Source of the DNA: Danio rerio
Lineage: Eukaryota; Chordata; Actinopteri; Cypriniformes; Danionidae
NCBI RefSeq assembly: GCF_049306965.1
Contig: NC_133182.1
Location: 79,691,001 to 79,755,000 of the forward strand
DNA: 64,000 nucleotides
Direction: 5' to 3'
The notes under the pieces were generated by a model that searched no databases, had not been told where the DNA came from, and worked only from the letters and a program-made list of their open reading frames with translations. This document shows, piece by piece, positions 26,275 through 38,869 of the stretch (positions within the stretch are counted from its first letter, which is position 1; every line of letters starts with the position of its first letter). The position numbers and the translations under genes are program-made.

Positions 26275-26545
26275 ATTCATTCATTTTCTTTTCGGCTTAG
26301 TTCCTTTAATAAGGGTTGCCACAGCGGAATGAACTGCCAACTTATCTTACATATGTTTTACATAGTCGATGCCCTTCCAGCTGCAACATATCATTGGGAA
26401 ACACTCATACACAGTCATTCACACACTCACTCATACACTACAGCCAATTTAGCCTACCCAATTCATGTGATTGGACTAAACCCAGGAAACCCATGCCAAC
26501 AGGGCTCAAACTTCTTGCTGTGAGACGTTAGCACTACCTAATAGA
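26275..26545 (-). mobile_element. DANA-type SINE, degenerate
   Basis: On the minus strand it carries the tRNA-like part (AGTGCTAACGTCTCACAGCA), the GGTTTCCTGGG region and the 3' part (GCGGTTCATTCCGCTGTGGC-like, with changes). Diverged and internally deleted. Confidence 0.8.
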
Positions 26546-26549
26546 CACG

Positions 26550-27300
26550 TGAACTTTATGAGTTTACTTGTTTCATTTGCACTTCAAATTCACTTCACAA
26601 GAGATGCGGATTCGCGTGATGGGCTGGGCTTCTGCCTGCCTGGTGACTTTAGCTTCATTGCTAAATGGCTAACATTGATTCAATTGAGAGATTAGCTGTG
26701 TTTATATGCTTTATGCAGGCTAATAAACAGCGTCGATTAGTTTGAAGCTGTGTCTGAGTCCACTAGATCCTTTCAGAGGTCCACCTAGGACACTTCTTCC
26801 ATGTCTGATCTGAACACAGCATCACTAACTGCAACGACATCAGGCAGAGGATGTCGTCCATCTTCAGCCCCGGGAAAAAACAGTCCAGATGTTAATACCC
26901 GTGTCATGTGGGACCCCTCAAACTGCCCGCATTCTCCACCAGATGCCGCAGGTGAGAGATCACATGGACAGAGAGACAAGCTATAAGGTATTATTAGGGA
27001 TATGGAGCAAGGGTGTAGTGTGCTGGGATGTGCAGGGCGGTTTTCAGTGCCAAGGAGTCTGTGCTGGGTGAGGAGCCAGTCAGGGTGCCTAGGGGGATGA
27101 GAACACAGCTTGAGTCCTCCTGTGTGTTTCACATCTCCTCTTCCTCCTTCTGTTCTAATGCGACTTCTGACTGTGATACCTCTGAAATAACTAATCATTC
27201 AGCAGTGTGATGTGGAGCTGTAATGCACTCAAAATCTGCCGGAACTACTTTTAGCTGTGCCTTTATCTAACAATGACCGAATACCTGAGTGACCATCAGC
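26550..27300. other. Unassigned sequence between orphan exon and caap1
   Basis: A 137-codon frame runs on the minus strand (26785-27198), but its composition and lack of motifs do not support a gene. GACCATCAGCCAATCAGAATCAAGC near 27290 resembles motifs at 22255 and 49860, probably a shared transposon end. Confidence 0.35.
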
Positions 27301-27347
27301 CAATCAGAATCAAGCATCCAACAGACATCTAGTATTTAAGGGATTTT

Positions 27348-27353
27348 TTTAAT
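27348..27353 (-). terminator. Candidate polyadenylation signal of caap1
   Basis: ATTAAA on the gene strand, about 120 bp past the caap1 stop; a common variant signal. Confidence 0.35.
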
Positions 27354-27471
27354 AACAACAAAACATTATTATATCAAATTCTAATAATTGTCATGATCCA
27401 CAGCAAATCTGTCGGACATTTCAGGAACTTAAAGTGTGTTTTAGTCAATATTCCCAATGATTTGTCCATGT

Positions 27472-27984
27472 TCAGTGGGGTTGCGTGTGTTTTTTGCTCT
27501 CTCCGGCCTTCATGAGTGCTTTAATGGCTCTGGCCCTCATCTCCAGCTCCAGGAGCTCCAGCTGTTGAGCTGACGGGTGCTTTTCTGCAGTTTCTGGAGC
27601 TCCGGCTCTCTCTGCGCTCGGCTCCTTGCGGGACTCAGAGCAGCTGAGGATCTCACTGACGCTCCGCTCGATGTCCTGCTGGAGCTCCACTTTAGGTTCA
27701 GGGGGCTGGGCTGGAGGCGGGGCTTCATCTTTAGGAGGTGGAGCTTCATCTTTGAGTGACGGCTCTTCAGATTTAGGCACTTTGTGGCCTTCGATGTCGC
27801 TGTCGTCGATTTCTGCATTGATGCTGAGAACGTCACTGTCTTCTCCAGAACCTGTGCACATCACACACACACATGCAGATGAAAAAAACAAATACACACA
27901 TTCACAACCCCCCCCCACACACACACACACACAAAGATGCAAACCTACAGATTCATGCAACAAACATGCAAGCACACACATACA

Positions 27985-28031
<47 letters not shown>

Positions 28032-28183
28032 CTAAACACACACACACAAACATAAAAACAGACACAGGTAGATAAAACACACAAAAACACAGACACACAC
28101 ACAGACACACACACAGACACACACACAAAACACATACAGATAGATAAAACACACAAAAGCACACACAAAAACACACAGACACA

Positions 28184-28225
<42 letters not shown>

Positions 28226-28339
28226 CACACAAATAGATAAAACACAAAAAGCACACACACACACACAAATAAAACACACAAAAGCACACACAAAAACAGA
28301 CACACACGCACACACACAGATAAAACAAAAAGCACACAC

Positions 28340-28388
<49 letters not shown>

Positions 28389-28508
28389 CACACAAAAGCA
28401 CACACACACACACACACAAATAAAACACACAAGCACACACAAAAACACAGACACACACGTACACACACAAACAACACACAGATAGATAAAAACACAAAAA
28501 GCACACAC

Positions 28509-28542
<34 letters not shown>

Positions 28543-28553
28543 AAACACACAAA

Positions 28554-28603
<50 letters not shown>

Positions 28604-29343
28604 TAAAACACACAAAAGCACACACACACACACACACAAATAAAACACACAAGCACACACAAAAACACAGACACACACGTACACACACGCACACACACAG
28701 ATAGATAAAAACAAAAAGCACACACAAAAACACACACACACACACACAAAACACAAAAGCACACACAAAAACAGACACACGCACACACACAGATAGATAA
28801 AACACACAAAAGCACACACAGAGACACACACACACACATAAACGCACACAAACATAACACACACAAAAGCACACACAAAAACACAAAGACACACACACAT
28901 ACACACACAGATAGATAAACACACAAAAGCACACACAAAAACACAGACACACACACACGCACATATAAACAACACACACAGATAGATAAAACAAACAAAA
29001 ACAGACACACACACAACACACACAAACAACACACACAGATAGATAAAACACACAAAAGCACACACACAAAAACACAGACACACAAATCTAGCGGGAAACT
29101 GAGGAGTCGAGCGTTGATATGTGTTTATTTTACCCTGCTTTTCTTCAGTGTCAGGATTGTCCCTCAGAGATGATGTGGAGTCTACGTTACTGTCCTGCCT
29201 GTGGATGAGGATAAACACACGATCAATCCTCTGAGGGGGTTAATAATCAGAGAAAAGTGATGGAGGACTTTCGACTCACTGACTGTCTGTGCAGCTCTTC
29301 TGTTCAGGAGCAGCAAGGACTGACAGCTCTTTACCTGCACACA

Positions 29344-29378
<35 letters not shown>

Positions 29379-30297
29379 GGAATAACAGGAGACCCTTACT
29401 TCTCAAATAATAACACTAGTATCATATAAAACAGTTTACAGTTTAAATTATATTTAATATATATATATATTTTGTGTTATTATTATGAAATGTTTAGGTT
29501 GAATTAATATTATGAAACTTAATATTAACCTTTAGGTTACTATTGTTGGACTTAAAATGCTTGATTTTATTTATAATAAATGACAATAATAATAATAATA
29601 GTCTTTTAATAATAATAATAATAATTAATAATCACAATAATAATGTAGTTTTATAATATATTTTTTTAAATAAAAACACAGAAAGGTGAGTGTTTGGTTT
29701 GCGTGTTCAAGCACAGAGTGAATATGGTTAAGGTGTTTGATATTTACCATCTAAGATCTCCAGCAGGTGAATGTCAGAAATCTGCAGTAACTGATCCCAG
29801 CACAGTTTCTTAATCTCATTCAGCGAACAATCCTGTGGGAATTAAAGATGTGGTTATTGAAGCATCTGACACAAGTCTCATGAATGTGACAGGACATTCC
29901 CAGCTCCCGCTTTTAGAGTTCAGATGCGAAAACCTCCAGGTGCCGTCTGAAACTTCCATAGAAAAGGAACGTTTTTCGCTGCCTTCTTTGTTTATGTTGA
30001 GATATTTCACTTTAAAGATCAGCAAAAGGACTTATTCTTTGCCATAAAAGTGAAATGACTGAACATGAACACATGAGCCTGATAAAAATGCTCATTTTAG
30101 AGGAAAATTTCAGACGGGATTTAGAGGATTTTGCATCTAAACTCTTCATATATAAACTGACTTGCTTATACGAGACTTTATCGATCAATGAATGATGTCT
30201 TCATTTAGATAAACTTAATTAAAAGGAGGAACTAGTGCAAAACCATGTTTTCACTGCAAATTTATAAAGATTGCTCAGGATCGTTTACTTGGAAAGC

Positions 30298-30336
<39 letters not shown>

Positions 30337-32452
30337 GAACAAATATATCAATGTCTAAAAACTGTCATAACAATATTACATATTACTATGTTTTTTTTAT
30401 GATATAGTTTTTGTTTCGTCTTTTTTTAAATATAATGTTTTTAATTAAATTGTAATCAAAAAATGTCGACATCCAAAATAAAAACATTAAACATTAAAAT
30501 CTGATTAAAGAATAAAAATAAGGAAGCTGTGTAATTAATCCTACAATTTAACAGCACTGTAAAAAGTGATTAGAAAATGTGAGCAATTTGGAAATGTTAA
30601 ATTTAATTGACTTATTTTATTAATTTCAATTAATAGTTATGCACATAGTTGATTTAAAAATTGTTAAACCAAAGTCAACTTTTCCATCCCTTGTTACAGT
30701 GTGTGATATTGTTAAGTAAATTCTGTGTTCAAACTCATCTTTTCTGAATTGAAGATCGTTGGTGCGTCTGTGCGTTGATTATGAGAACACACCAGATTAT
30801 TAATTGATTTTAATGCTGAATGAAGGCTGATGTGTGTGCGTGTGTGACCTTCAGCCCATCGGGCAGCATCTCCTGCAGTTTATTCTCTCCCAGCACACTG
30901 AAGCACTGCTCCAGCATCTCCCTGCGCTCCTGCATGTATCCGCTGATGGGTTTGAAGCTCCGGCTCAGGTCCAGGCCTCCGTCTTCCAGCTCACTGGGCT
31001 CCTGAGGGCCCTCCGGAGGCTCCAGAGGCTGCCTGCACTCCTGTCACACACACACAGGCGAGATATTAAACACATATACGTGCATTCACAGACAAACAAA
31101 TACTGTTGAAGTCAGAATTATTCGTCCCCCTTTCAATTTTTTTTTTCCAAATGATGTTGAACAGATTGAGGAAATGTTCACAGTATGTCTGATAATATTT
31201 TTTATTCTGGAGAAAGTCTTGTTTGTTTTATTTCGGCTAGAATAAAAGCAGTTTTAATTTTTTTAAGACCAATTTAGGGTCAAAATTATTAGCCACTTTA
31301 AGATATGTATTTTCTCGATAGTCTCCAGAACAAACCATCATTATACAATAACTTGCCTAATTACCCTAACCTGCCTAGTTACCCTAATTACCCTAGTGAA
31401 GCCTTTAAATGTCACTTTAAGCTGTATAGAAGTGTCTTGAAGAATATCTAGTCTAATATTATTTACTGTCATCATGGCAAAGAGAAAATAAATCAGTTAT
31501 TAGCGATGAGTTATTAACACTATTATGATTATTATGTATCTCTCAGTAATGATTTTAAATCACACTGAACTGAGCTAAACTAAACTGAACTTAAACACTA
31601 AAAACTGAACTACACTGTTCCAGTTACAATGACCATTTATGTGAAGCTGCTTTGACACAATCTACATTGTAAAAGCGCTATACAAATAAAGCTGAATTGA
31701 ATTGAATTTAGAAATGTGTTGAAGAAGTCTGCTCTCTGATAAACAGAAATTGGGAAAAAAATAAATAAACAGGGGCGAATAATTCTGACTTCATCCGTAC
31801 ATATATACACATACATAGACTGACATATTCATATACAAAGACACGATCATAAAGACAAATAGAGACACACACACACACATAGTGACAGACATATACATAA
31901 ACACACACACACACACACACACACATACAAGCGTGTTTATTACTAGCTCTGAAAATATCCATTACCGGTTTATTTTAGTATGATCATTACATAAATTAAA
32001 TAAATGGATAAACTAATGATGAAATTGCGTTTTAAAAGTTATAATAATCGTACTAATTATCTTTATGGCAACACTTAACAACAATTTCGGTTATTTTAGC
32101 AGTATCGTGTGACCCCGTTACAAATAAATAACAGAATAAGCCATTCCTAATACAAATAATAACCCTGTGACATCTGTGCAGAACTCGCAGGTGAGATTAG
32201 GCGATGTATGCTGATATATTTCTATATGTAACGTTACAGTGTGTTTCTTTAGACGTTCATGGCTGGCACACACTGACGCTGTTTTCAACACAGTGGACGG
32301 GAAAACCCCACCACATTCGCTCTTTGCTAGTCCAGACTCTCTCTTACCTCCATGCTGGGCCCAGATTTCCTCCTCTTCATCTGTCCATCGTCCAGCTCTC
32401 GGTCACAGTGGCTCCGTTTCTTTTCTTTTTCTCGTTTCTTGCCCTCCTGCAT
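27472..32452 (-). CDS. caap1: caap1, caspase activity and apoptosis inhibitor 1, six coding exons, 293 aa
   Basis: Exons (complement): 32348-32452, 30849-31040, 29748-29832, 29280-29334, 29134-29198, 27472-27851; total 882 nt in frame. From memory of human CAAP1: GEDSDVLSINA and DSDIEG, the C-terminal SAQQLELLELEMRARAIKAL motif, GGLDLSRSFKPISGYMQERR with MLEQCFSVLGENKLQEMLPD (human LKPVSFYISDKKEM...), and NEIKKLCWDQLL all match in order. Known role: the human protein is reported to restrain a caspase-10-dependent mitochondrial apoptosis loop. The start chosen is the first in-frame ATG (MQEGKKREKEKKRS). Exon 2 ends at AAG|GTCACA, a poor but GT-type donor; the other junctions are ordinary. The intron before the last exon carries a 1.2 kb CA-rich satellite. 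Runs antiparallel to the left histone array and alongside TRIM. Confidence 0.93.
27870..29080. repeat. Compound CA-rich satellite in caap1 intron 5
   Basis: About 1.2 kb of (CA)n broken by a recurring pattern: AGATAGATAAAACACACAAA, AAGCACACACAAAAACACAG, ACACACACGTACACAC. The pattern repeats many times at roughly 60-130 bp, so it is a minisatellite built on a microsatellite. The Cys/Val-rich frames of up to about 540 codons on the minus strand come from the repeat, except where one runs into the last caap1 exon. Confidence 0.9.
29341..29379. repeat. (CA)n microsatellite
   Basis: CA repeat immediately upstream (on the gene strand) of caap1 exon 4, reading TGTGTG next to the acceptor. Confidence 0.9.
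30298..30336. repeat. (AAT)n microsatellite
   Basis: Twelve or more AAT units in caap1 intron 2. Confidence 0.9.
31101..31799. mobile_element. Non-autonomous DNA transposon with TIRs, carrying a nested insertion
   Basis: Left end TACTGTTGAAGTCAGAATTA; right end on the minus strand TACGGATGAAGTCAGAATTA. Internal landmarks (CTTGCCTAATTACCCTAACC; TTTACTGTCATCATGGCAAA) recur, inverted, at 52.02-52.54 kb. No frame inside. A separate element is nested at about 31528-31706. Lies in caap1 intron 1. Confidence 0.8.
31528..31706 (+). mobile_element. LINE/SINE 3' end (L2-type tail) nested in the MITE
   Basis: Ends GCGCTATACAAATAAAGCTG followed by GAATTGAATTGAA. This is the tail form of L2/CR1-type retroposons with short tandem 3' repeats. 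The second MITE copy lacks this segment. Confidence 0.6.
31868..31925. repeat. (CA)n microsatellite
   Basis: CACACA run broken by ATAGTGACAGACATATACATA, just beyond the MITE. Confidence 0.85.
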
Positions 32453-32599
32453 CTTTCCATCGCTGCAGAAGCGCCGTCGCACGCCGATAACGTCACACAA
32501 CAAAGCAGCTGCGGATTCTGGAAGGGATACAGCTGCGGACAATCACGTCAGCATTTGTGACACTGCACAACAGTTGTTTACATTTTTTAAATTACCATG

Positions 32600-33340
32600 A
32601 GGATTTGTTTATGATTGTGGTAGACTTTAATAAAATACAACGAATGGATAATTTAATAAATAGAATAAATATCTATCGTTAACTTCCAACCGCTACTGTA
32701 TCCCTTCTAGCAACAATGGAGGTTGGCATGCAAACGATAAGTGCGTTCCCGCCATCTACTGGGCTGGAGTTTGGACCAGTGATGAAATACTTATATCAGA
32801 GAAAATAAAATAAATTAATTAAAGAATACATATTCAATAAAATAAAGATATAGAAAGTCTGTCGTGCTCCACAAATACTTCATGTTTACTTTACGCTTGG
32901 GGCATTTGTATGTACAGTCAAGCATGAGCACAGTGTATGCACATGCTCGCCTCCCATTAAATGTTTGATGTGCATTTTGGACAATCAGAAATAGCTGCAT
33001 TTATCAAAGGAAAAATAATGCACAAATTAAATAAGCATGAGTACATTCTTAATCTAAATGTAAATATATAAAGGCCAAATTCTCAATTCAAAAGACAAAT
33101 TATGTTAATATTTTGGGTTCATATGGGTTCCATGCGCACCCTTAATGTTATTCCTTCATTTATTTATACATTTCTTCTGCAGTGCAGTCTTAGTGTTTCT
33201 TTCTTAAATTAAATATATAAAATTTCAAAAACTCATTCTCTGACAGATTAAATCAATGCAATATATTTATTAATATCCGCTACAGCTCCCCACTCTCATT
33301 ATTTTATTACATTTAATGCTTACTTGCATGTAATAATTTC
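32600..33340. other. Intergenic AT-rich sequence
   Basis: Upstream of caap1. No feature recognised apart from A/T-rich unique sequence. Confidence 0.4.
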
Positions 33341-33348
33341 CTTGTTTA

Positions 33349-33482
33349 TTCATTCATTCATTTTCTTGTCAGCTTAGTCCCTTTTATTAATCCGGGATCG
33401 CCACAGCGGAATGAACCACCAACTTATACAGCAAGATTTTATGCAGCGGATGCCCTTCGAGCTGCAACCCATCTCTGGGAAA
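33349..33482 (-). mobile_element. DANA-type SINE, 3' part
   Basis: On the minus strand: GGTTCATTCCGCTGTGGCGA, then TTAATAAAAGGGACTAAGC and a CATT tail reading; only the 3' third is present. Confidence 0.85.
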
Positions 33483-33489
33483 AAAATTC

Positions 33490-34050
33490 CTTGTTTATCT
33501 GATGAATATCATTTTACATCCATGTTTTTTTTTATTTTTATGTAAATGTAATACCTAAATCTGCTAATCAGGAAATGATGTACTTATTCATTCATTAAGT
33601 AATTTACTTATTGCTTCGTTCACTTATCTTCATGTAATGCGTCAAGTTTATAAATAGAAGCTTCTGTAAACTTTTTTTTTTTGTATTGTGAATCAATTCT
33701 TGTGACAGTAAGTGTTCGTTAGCAGGCTGCAAGTGACTTGTTGCCACAATTGATGCATTTCCATTTATTATTTTTAATATATTAAATATTTAATTATATA
33801 TAAAATCTTAATCAAGACACCCATAGACTTTAGAAAGAAGCGAAGCATCTAAAGCTTGGACTACTGTTTCTAGCTACTATTTAGAGCGGTTCAGCTTGCT
33901 TCTCATTTAAAACCGCTTGGCATATGGGATTAAAACATTACTATAATTAAAATTCTTGTAATCAAATTTAATTTCTCACAACACACTTTCGAATGTCAAT
34001 GTAAATTAAACTACTAAATATAAAAGAAATTCTCTCGTTTTGTGTAAATT
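33490..34050. other. Intergenic AT-rich sequence
   Basis: No feature recognised between the SINE fragment and the stem-loop of the right-array H3. Confidence 0.4.
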
Positions 34051-34054
34051 GAGT

Positions 34055-34070
34055 GGCTCTGAAAAGAGCC
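34055..34070 (-). promoter_or_regulatory. Histone 3' stem-loop (H3 copy 3)
   Basis: On the gene strand GGCTCT-TTTC-AGAGCC then ACT, 33 bp past the H3 stop. Confidence 0.95.
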
Positions 34071-34103
34071 TTTGGGGTTTGACGTGTGTCGGACAACTGT
34101 AGT

Positions 34104-34526
<423 letters not shown>

Positions 34527-34689
34527 TTAGTGATCTATAAGCTGAATACGCCGCTGCATGGCTGTCGGGCCTCTTTTAAAGCGTTTCTCGCCCACGAGTT
34601 CCAGCCGTTGAGACGCAGCGGCTTGTGATTGGCTGATGCGTGGCTGCTGGCCAATCACAGCGCGCCTCCTGTGTTCAAACAAGCGGAAA

Positions 34690-35320
34690 GTGGAGACTGA
34701 CTGTATTTCCCGCTCAAAATGCTTTGCTGTTTGTTTTTGTAACTATTTTATTTACAATAAAAAGGCAAAACATAGTTTAGGTGTGGTATATAAAGACATA
34801 GTTGTTGTTGATAGACTGTAATCAAAAACTAAACAATCAAGGCTACTGTATGTGAAGTTGAGTTCAATTCATATATATATATAACTTATATTTATAACAA
34901 GTGTACAACATAGAGCAGCTCAATAATTGAAAAAAAAGAATAAACATTTCGGAAAGCCTGATAAGTAATAATGCAATAAGGGTACAAATCCGAGCTTTAA
35001 ATAATAAAGCCGAGATTAATTAATACTGCACTCACTGATTTTACTAAAGTTGATTTGTTAGAGAACAAATTTGATGAAGCTTGGCTGGATACTAGAAAAG
35101 CGTCAAGATCACACAATATTGATTAAAGCATTAATATCAACCCTGAATTGTTTTGAACACGATTAATGCGTAGTTTTATTTGATATTTTAAGTACCGGGA
35201 AAATACTCTTATATTAAATGTACCGTATGTAGGTAGATGACCGAAAGAGTTAGTATTTGTGTCTCTTTATTCAGAAACAGGTGTGGCTTGATTTGTTGCG
35301 GGAGTATTAGAAAATCAGCA
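34690..35320. other. H2A-H3 spacer
   Basis: AT-rich with a short (AT)n at 34872-34883; nothing else recognised. Confidence 0.4.
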
Positions 35321-35340
35321 CTTTCTTAGATGGAGTGGGT

Positions 35341-35356
35341 GGCTCTTAAAAGAGCC
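35341..35356 (-). promoter_or_regulatory. Histone 3' stem-loop (H2A copy 2)
   Basis: On the gene strand GGCTCT-TTTA-AGAGCC then ACC, 30 bp after the H2A stop. Confidence 0.95.
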
Positions 35357-35386
35357 TTTGGGTTTATATGCAGATTTCTGGAACAC

Positions 35387-35788
<402 letters not shown>

Positions 35789-35983
35789 TCAGTTCAAACA
35801 GACAGAATGAATGATGGTTTCTGCTCTCGGTCTGCCGTATTTAAAGGACAGCTGCAAGGCGCCAATTGGTCCGACTCTGTTAAGATTTCAAACCAATCAC
35901 TAAACTTTCCACCAAATACCACACCCCTTTTGGCAGTATCCAATAGAATGCGTAGACTTTTGTGCGTTTGTATGAGTGTGTGT

Positions 35984-35986
<3 letters not shown>

Positions 35987-36058
<72 letters not shown>
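35987..36058. repeat. (AT)n microsatellite
   Basis: About 36 TA dinucleotides in the H1-H2A spacer, followed by a T-rich tract. Confidence 0.95.
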
Positions 36059-36059
<1 letters not shown>

Positions 36060-36061
<2 letters not shown>

Positions 36062-36530
36062 TTTTTTTTTTTAAATAGATTTTTTTTTCTTCTGCAAAAA
36101 TTAATTTATCGCAATATGTTTTTTATGGTTCTTTTAACTAAAGCTTACATGTCAATGAACTTAACATGCATAAGAAACAATGTATTGAGTAATAAATAAC
36201 TTACAATATTTTATGAAATTATTTTATGACGTCATATTTTATTTAAATTTCTTCTGTGCTTTGAGATGCATGGTGAGTAAAATTTTATTAATTTGTAATA
36301 ATAAATTGCTAGATTTGTAAATAGAAAAACTGTAATGACGTAATCAGTCATTATTTCTAAATTAATGTACACATCTGCTGACTTATTTCAGATTAACATA
36401 TTTACATTAGTTGTTTACAACCACCACTGCATCTCAGTTTCTGAAGATGCTGATATATTATTAATTTATTTTATTAAACGCATTTAGAGGGCTAATGTCT
36501 TAACATCAGTTTAATTAAAGAGTTCTGCTC
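36060..36530. other. H1-H2A spacer
   Basis: AT-rich, no feature recognised. Confidence 0.4.
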
Positions 36531-36550
36531 TTTCTTCAGAATGAGTGGGT

Positions 36551-36566
36551 GGCTCTTAAAAGAGCC
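36551..36566 (-). promoter_or_regulatory. Histone 3' stem-loop (H1 copy 2)
   Basis: On the gene strand GGCTCT-TTTA-AGAGCC then ACC, with CAGAAAGAGC-like purine tract downstream as at H1 copy 1. Confidence 0.95.
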
Positions 36567-36595
36567 GTTGAGGAACAAACAGCTGAAGATGTCAT

Positions 36596-37195
36596 CTACT
36601 TCTTCTTGGGTGCTGCCTTCTTGGGCTTGGCCGCTTTAGGCTTCGCCGTCTTGGGCTTAGCCACCTTGGCCTTCTTGGGGCTCTTGGCAGCTTTCTTAGG
36701 AGCCGCGGGCTTCTTGGCCTTCTTGGGGCTCTTAGTTGCTTTCTTGGCGGCCGCTGCGGGTTTCTTGGCCTTCTTGGGCGACTTCTTAGCGGCGGGCTTC
36801 TTGGCAGCGCTCTTGGGCTTCTTGGCGGCGGCAGGTTTCTTGGCTTTGGGAGCCGCTTTCTTGGCTGGCTTCTTCTTGGGCTCGGCTTGCTGCTTGTTGA
36901 GCTTGAAGGAGCCGGAGGCGCCGGTCCCCTTGACCTGCTTCAGGACGCCTTTAGTCACCATACCCTTGATGGCGAGCTTAACGCGGGAGTTGTTCTTCTC
37001 CACGTCGTAACCACTGGCGGCAAGAGCTTTCTTCAGGGCGGCTAGGGACATACCGCTCCTCTCCTTGGACGCGGACACTGCTTTGACGATCAGTTCGCCA
37101 ACGCCTGGACCGGCCTTCTTGGCTTTAGCAGCAGACTTCTTCCTGGGCGCTTTAGCCGGCGCAGCGGCAGCTGGAGCTGGGGCGGTTTCTGCCAT
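36596..37195 (-). CDS. H1: Linker histone H1, copy 2 (199 aa)
   Basis: Same architecture as copy 1, one Ala codon shorter in the C-terminal tail. Proteins are otherwise identical by eye, including the SPKKAKK repeats. The 5' UTR and the DNA between the H1 box and TATA differ strongly from copy 1, so identity is held in the coding sequence and not in the whole unit. Confidence 0.98.
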   Translation of the reverse strand: MAETAPAPAAAAPAKAPRKKSAAKAKKAGPGVGELIVKAVSASKERSGMSLAALKKALAASGYDVEKNNSRVKLAIKGMVTKGVLKQVKGTGASGSFKLNKQQAEPKKKPAKKAAPKAKKPAAAKKPKSAAKKPAAKKSPKKAKKPAAAAKKATKSPKKAKKPAAPKKAAKSPKKAKVAKPKTAKPKAAKPKKAAPKKK

Positions 37196-37277
37196 TTCTC
37201 TGAGCGGATCTTGAGCTTTCTAGATTCGGTCTGATTCAACGATGGAGCGGCGCTTCTCTTCAAAGGTGCATGAGAAC

Positions 37278-37342
37278 CTTATAGACTCAACTCACGCAGC
37301 TCTGGGTTTGCGCGCCTGCTAGAACGCCTCACTCTTGTGTTT
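37278..37342 (-). promoter_or_regulatory. H1 promoter: H1 box and TATA
   Basis: On the gene strand AAACACAA (37335-37342) within GAAGAAAACACAAGAG, and CTATAAGG (about 37276-37284) within GTTGAGTCTATAAGGTTC. Confidence 0.82.
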
Positions 37343-37349
37343 TCTTCTC

Positions 37350-38730
37350 TCACATTTGGGATAAAACTGCACTGATAAATTAGTTTAGCTCATTATAAAA
37401 CAGAGTAAACAGCAAAAGGAGGTCCTGGGTCTTGGTTAGAGACTATAATACGCGACGAATAAAGCTTTGTTTTTTGACACTCAGATCAAATCCAGGGCGG
37501 AGATCAGTCGCTGGGGAAAGCCGAGTGTACATTTGGTGTCTCGTTTAAGTTTAAAAATGAACAAAACATATTAACGCGTTTGATTTTTGATCAGTAAACA
37601 CCCTGAAAGACAGTTTAATGACATGAACATCAGTGAGAGTCATTTGCAGGGTTTCATGAAGCTTATGTGTTGGGCTTCTTGAAACACACAGACACCCCAT
37701 CAAGAGGAATGTATTGGCCTCTCATCTTCTGTAGGCAAATCATAATGATGCCATCCTTCTTCTCATAACAGCAGTAATGATGATGATATTATTTTATTTT
37801 AAATACAGTAAATATGCATATCAAAAACTATAATTGTCAAAACAAGTAAAGTTCCTTTCATCATCTTGCATGATGTGTTCTGCCTGTTATTCAGGGCACT
37901 CATTGATTACACGCCGTTCATTGCAATTGGATATTTTGCTACTTAGTTATGGGTACAAAAATATATAGTAATATATAAACAAAGAAACATTTATTTAGTT
38001 AGATTGTGTTCCTGACACAATATTCAACTTTACTGTTTCAGTATAAACTATAGAAAAGATCAAGATGGAGACCAGAACAAATGAAAAAGTGTTTGCATTT
38101 ATGGAAGCAGTAGCAAAATTCTAAACTGTTTTAATGATTATATTGAAAGTGACCTCTTGTATTAGTTAGCTGTCCGAAGATTTATTGAGTGTCTGTTTGT
38201 GTTCTTCAACTTTGATCGTTGTCTATAACTAATCATTGGAGATTTTGCTCTGAATTTATGCACACATTGAAATGTTATTTTTTTACTAATCCGGTTAAAA
38301 CACATCCAAGTTAATAGAAATGTTTTAACATTTATCTTAAACCATGTGTTGAGTTTTCAAATGAGATGCATCTAAAATAAACCAATTTTCCAGAAACTGC
38401 TCCAACTGGTTCTGATGCAAGAGTGACATCCTGCAGGACCCTACAGCTTAACATTAATTAACTAAATATTATCCTATAATTGTTTGAATTTATTAATGAT
38501 ATATTACAGACTTAATGGCACTTTCAGATGATGTTTTAAACAGATGGGGGGATATTTAGTCATTACAGTTCAAAGCAACAGCTGGTCTTTTATCAATCTT
38601 TGTCCTGTTAGGTTCAGTTTAAAAAAATACTCTTGAAGTACAGAAATCAGGAGTTGAAACTCTGAGTTTTCAAATTGTACATGTATATTATATTTCTTTA
38701 TTTGATAGGGATACGATCAAACAAAATATT
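37350..38730. other. H2B-H1 spacer, AT-rich
   Basis: No gene. Contains the 38160-38310 block similar to 8860-9010 in the left array. Confidence 0.4.
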
Positions 38731-38733
38731 TTC

Positions 38734-38863
38734 ATTCATTCATTTTCTTGTCGGCTTATTCCCTTTATTAATCCGGGGTCGCCACAGCGGAATGAACCGC
38801 CAACTTATCCAGGAAGTTTTTACACAGCGGATACCCTTCCAGCCGCAACCCATCTCTGGGAAA
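38734..38863 (-). mobile_element. DANA-type SINE, 3' part
   Basis: Minus-strand GGCGGTTCATTCCGCTGTGG, CGACCCCGGATTAATAAAGG and a CATT-rich end. Inserted in the H2B-H1 spacer of the right array; not seen in the left array at the matching place. Confidence 0.88.
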
Positions 38864-38869
38864 CAATTT

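Noticed and set aside
26785-27198. 137-codon minus-strand frame
   Set aside because: No domain, no splice context and patchy composition; probably transposon-derived or unique non-coding DNA.
27852-29218. Cys/Val-rich frames of 349 to 537 codons on the minus strand
   Set aside because: They are translations of a (TG)n-type satellite in a caap1 intron. Only 27472-27851 at the end of one frame is genuine coding sequence.
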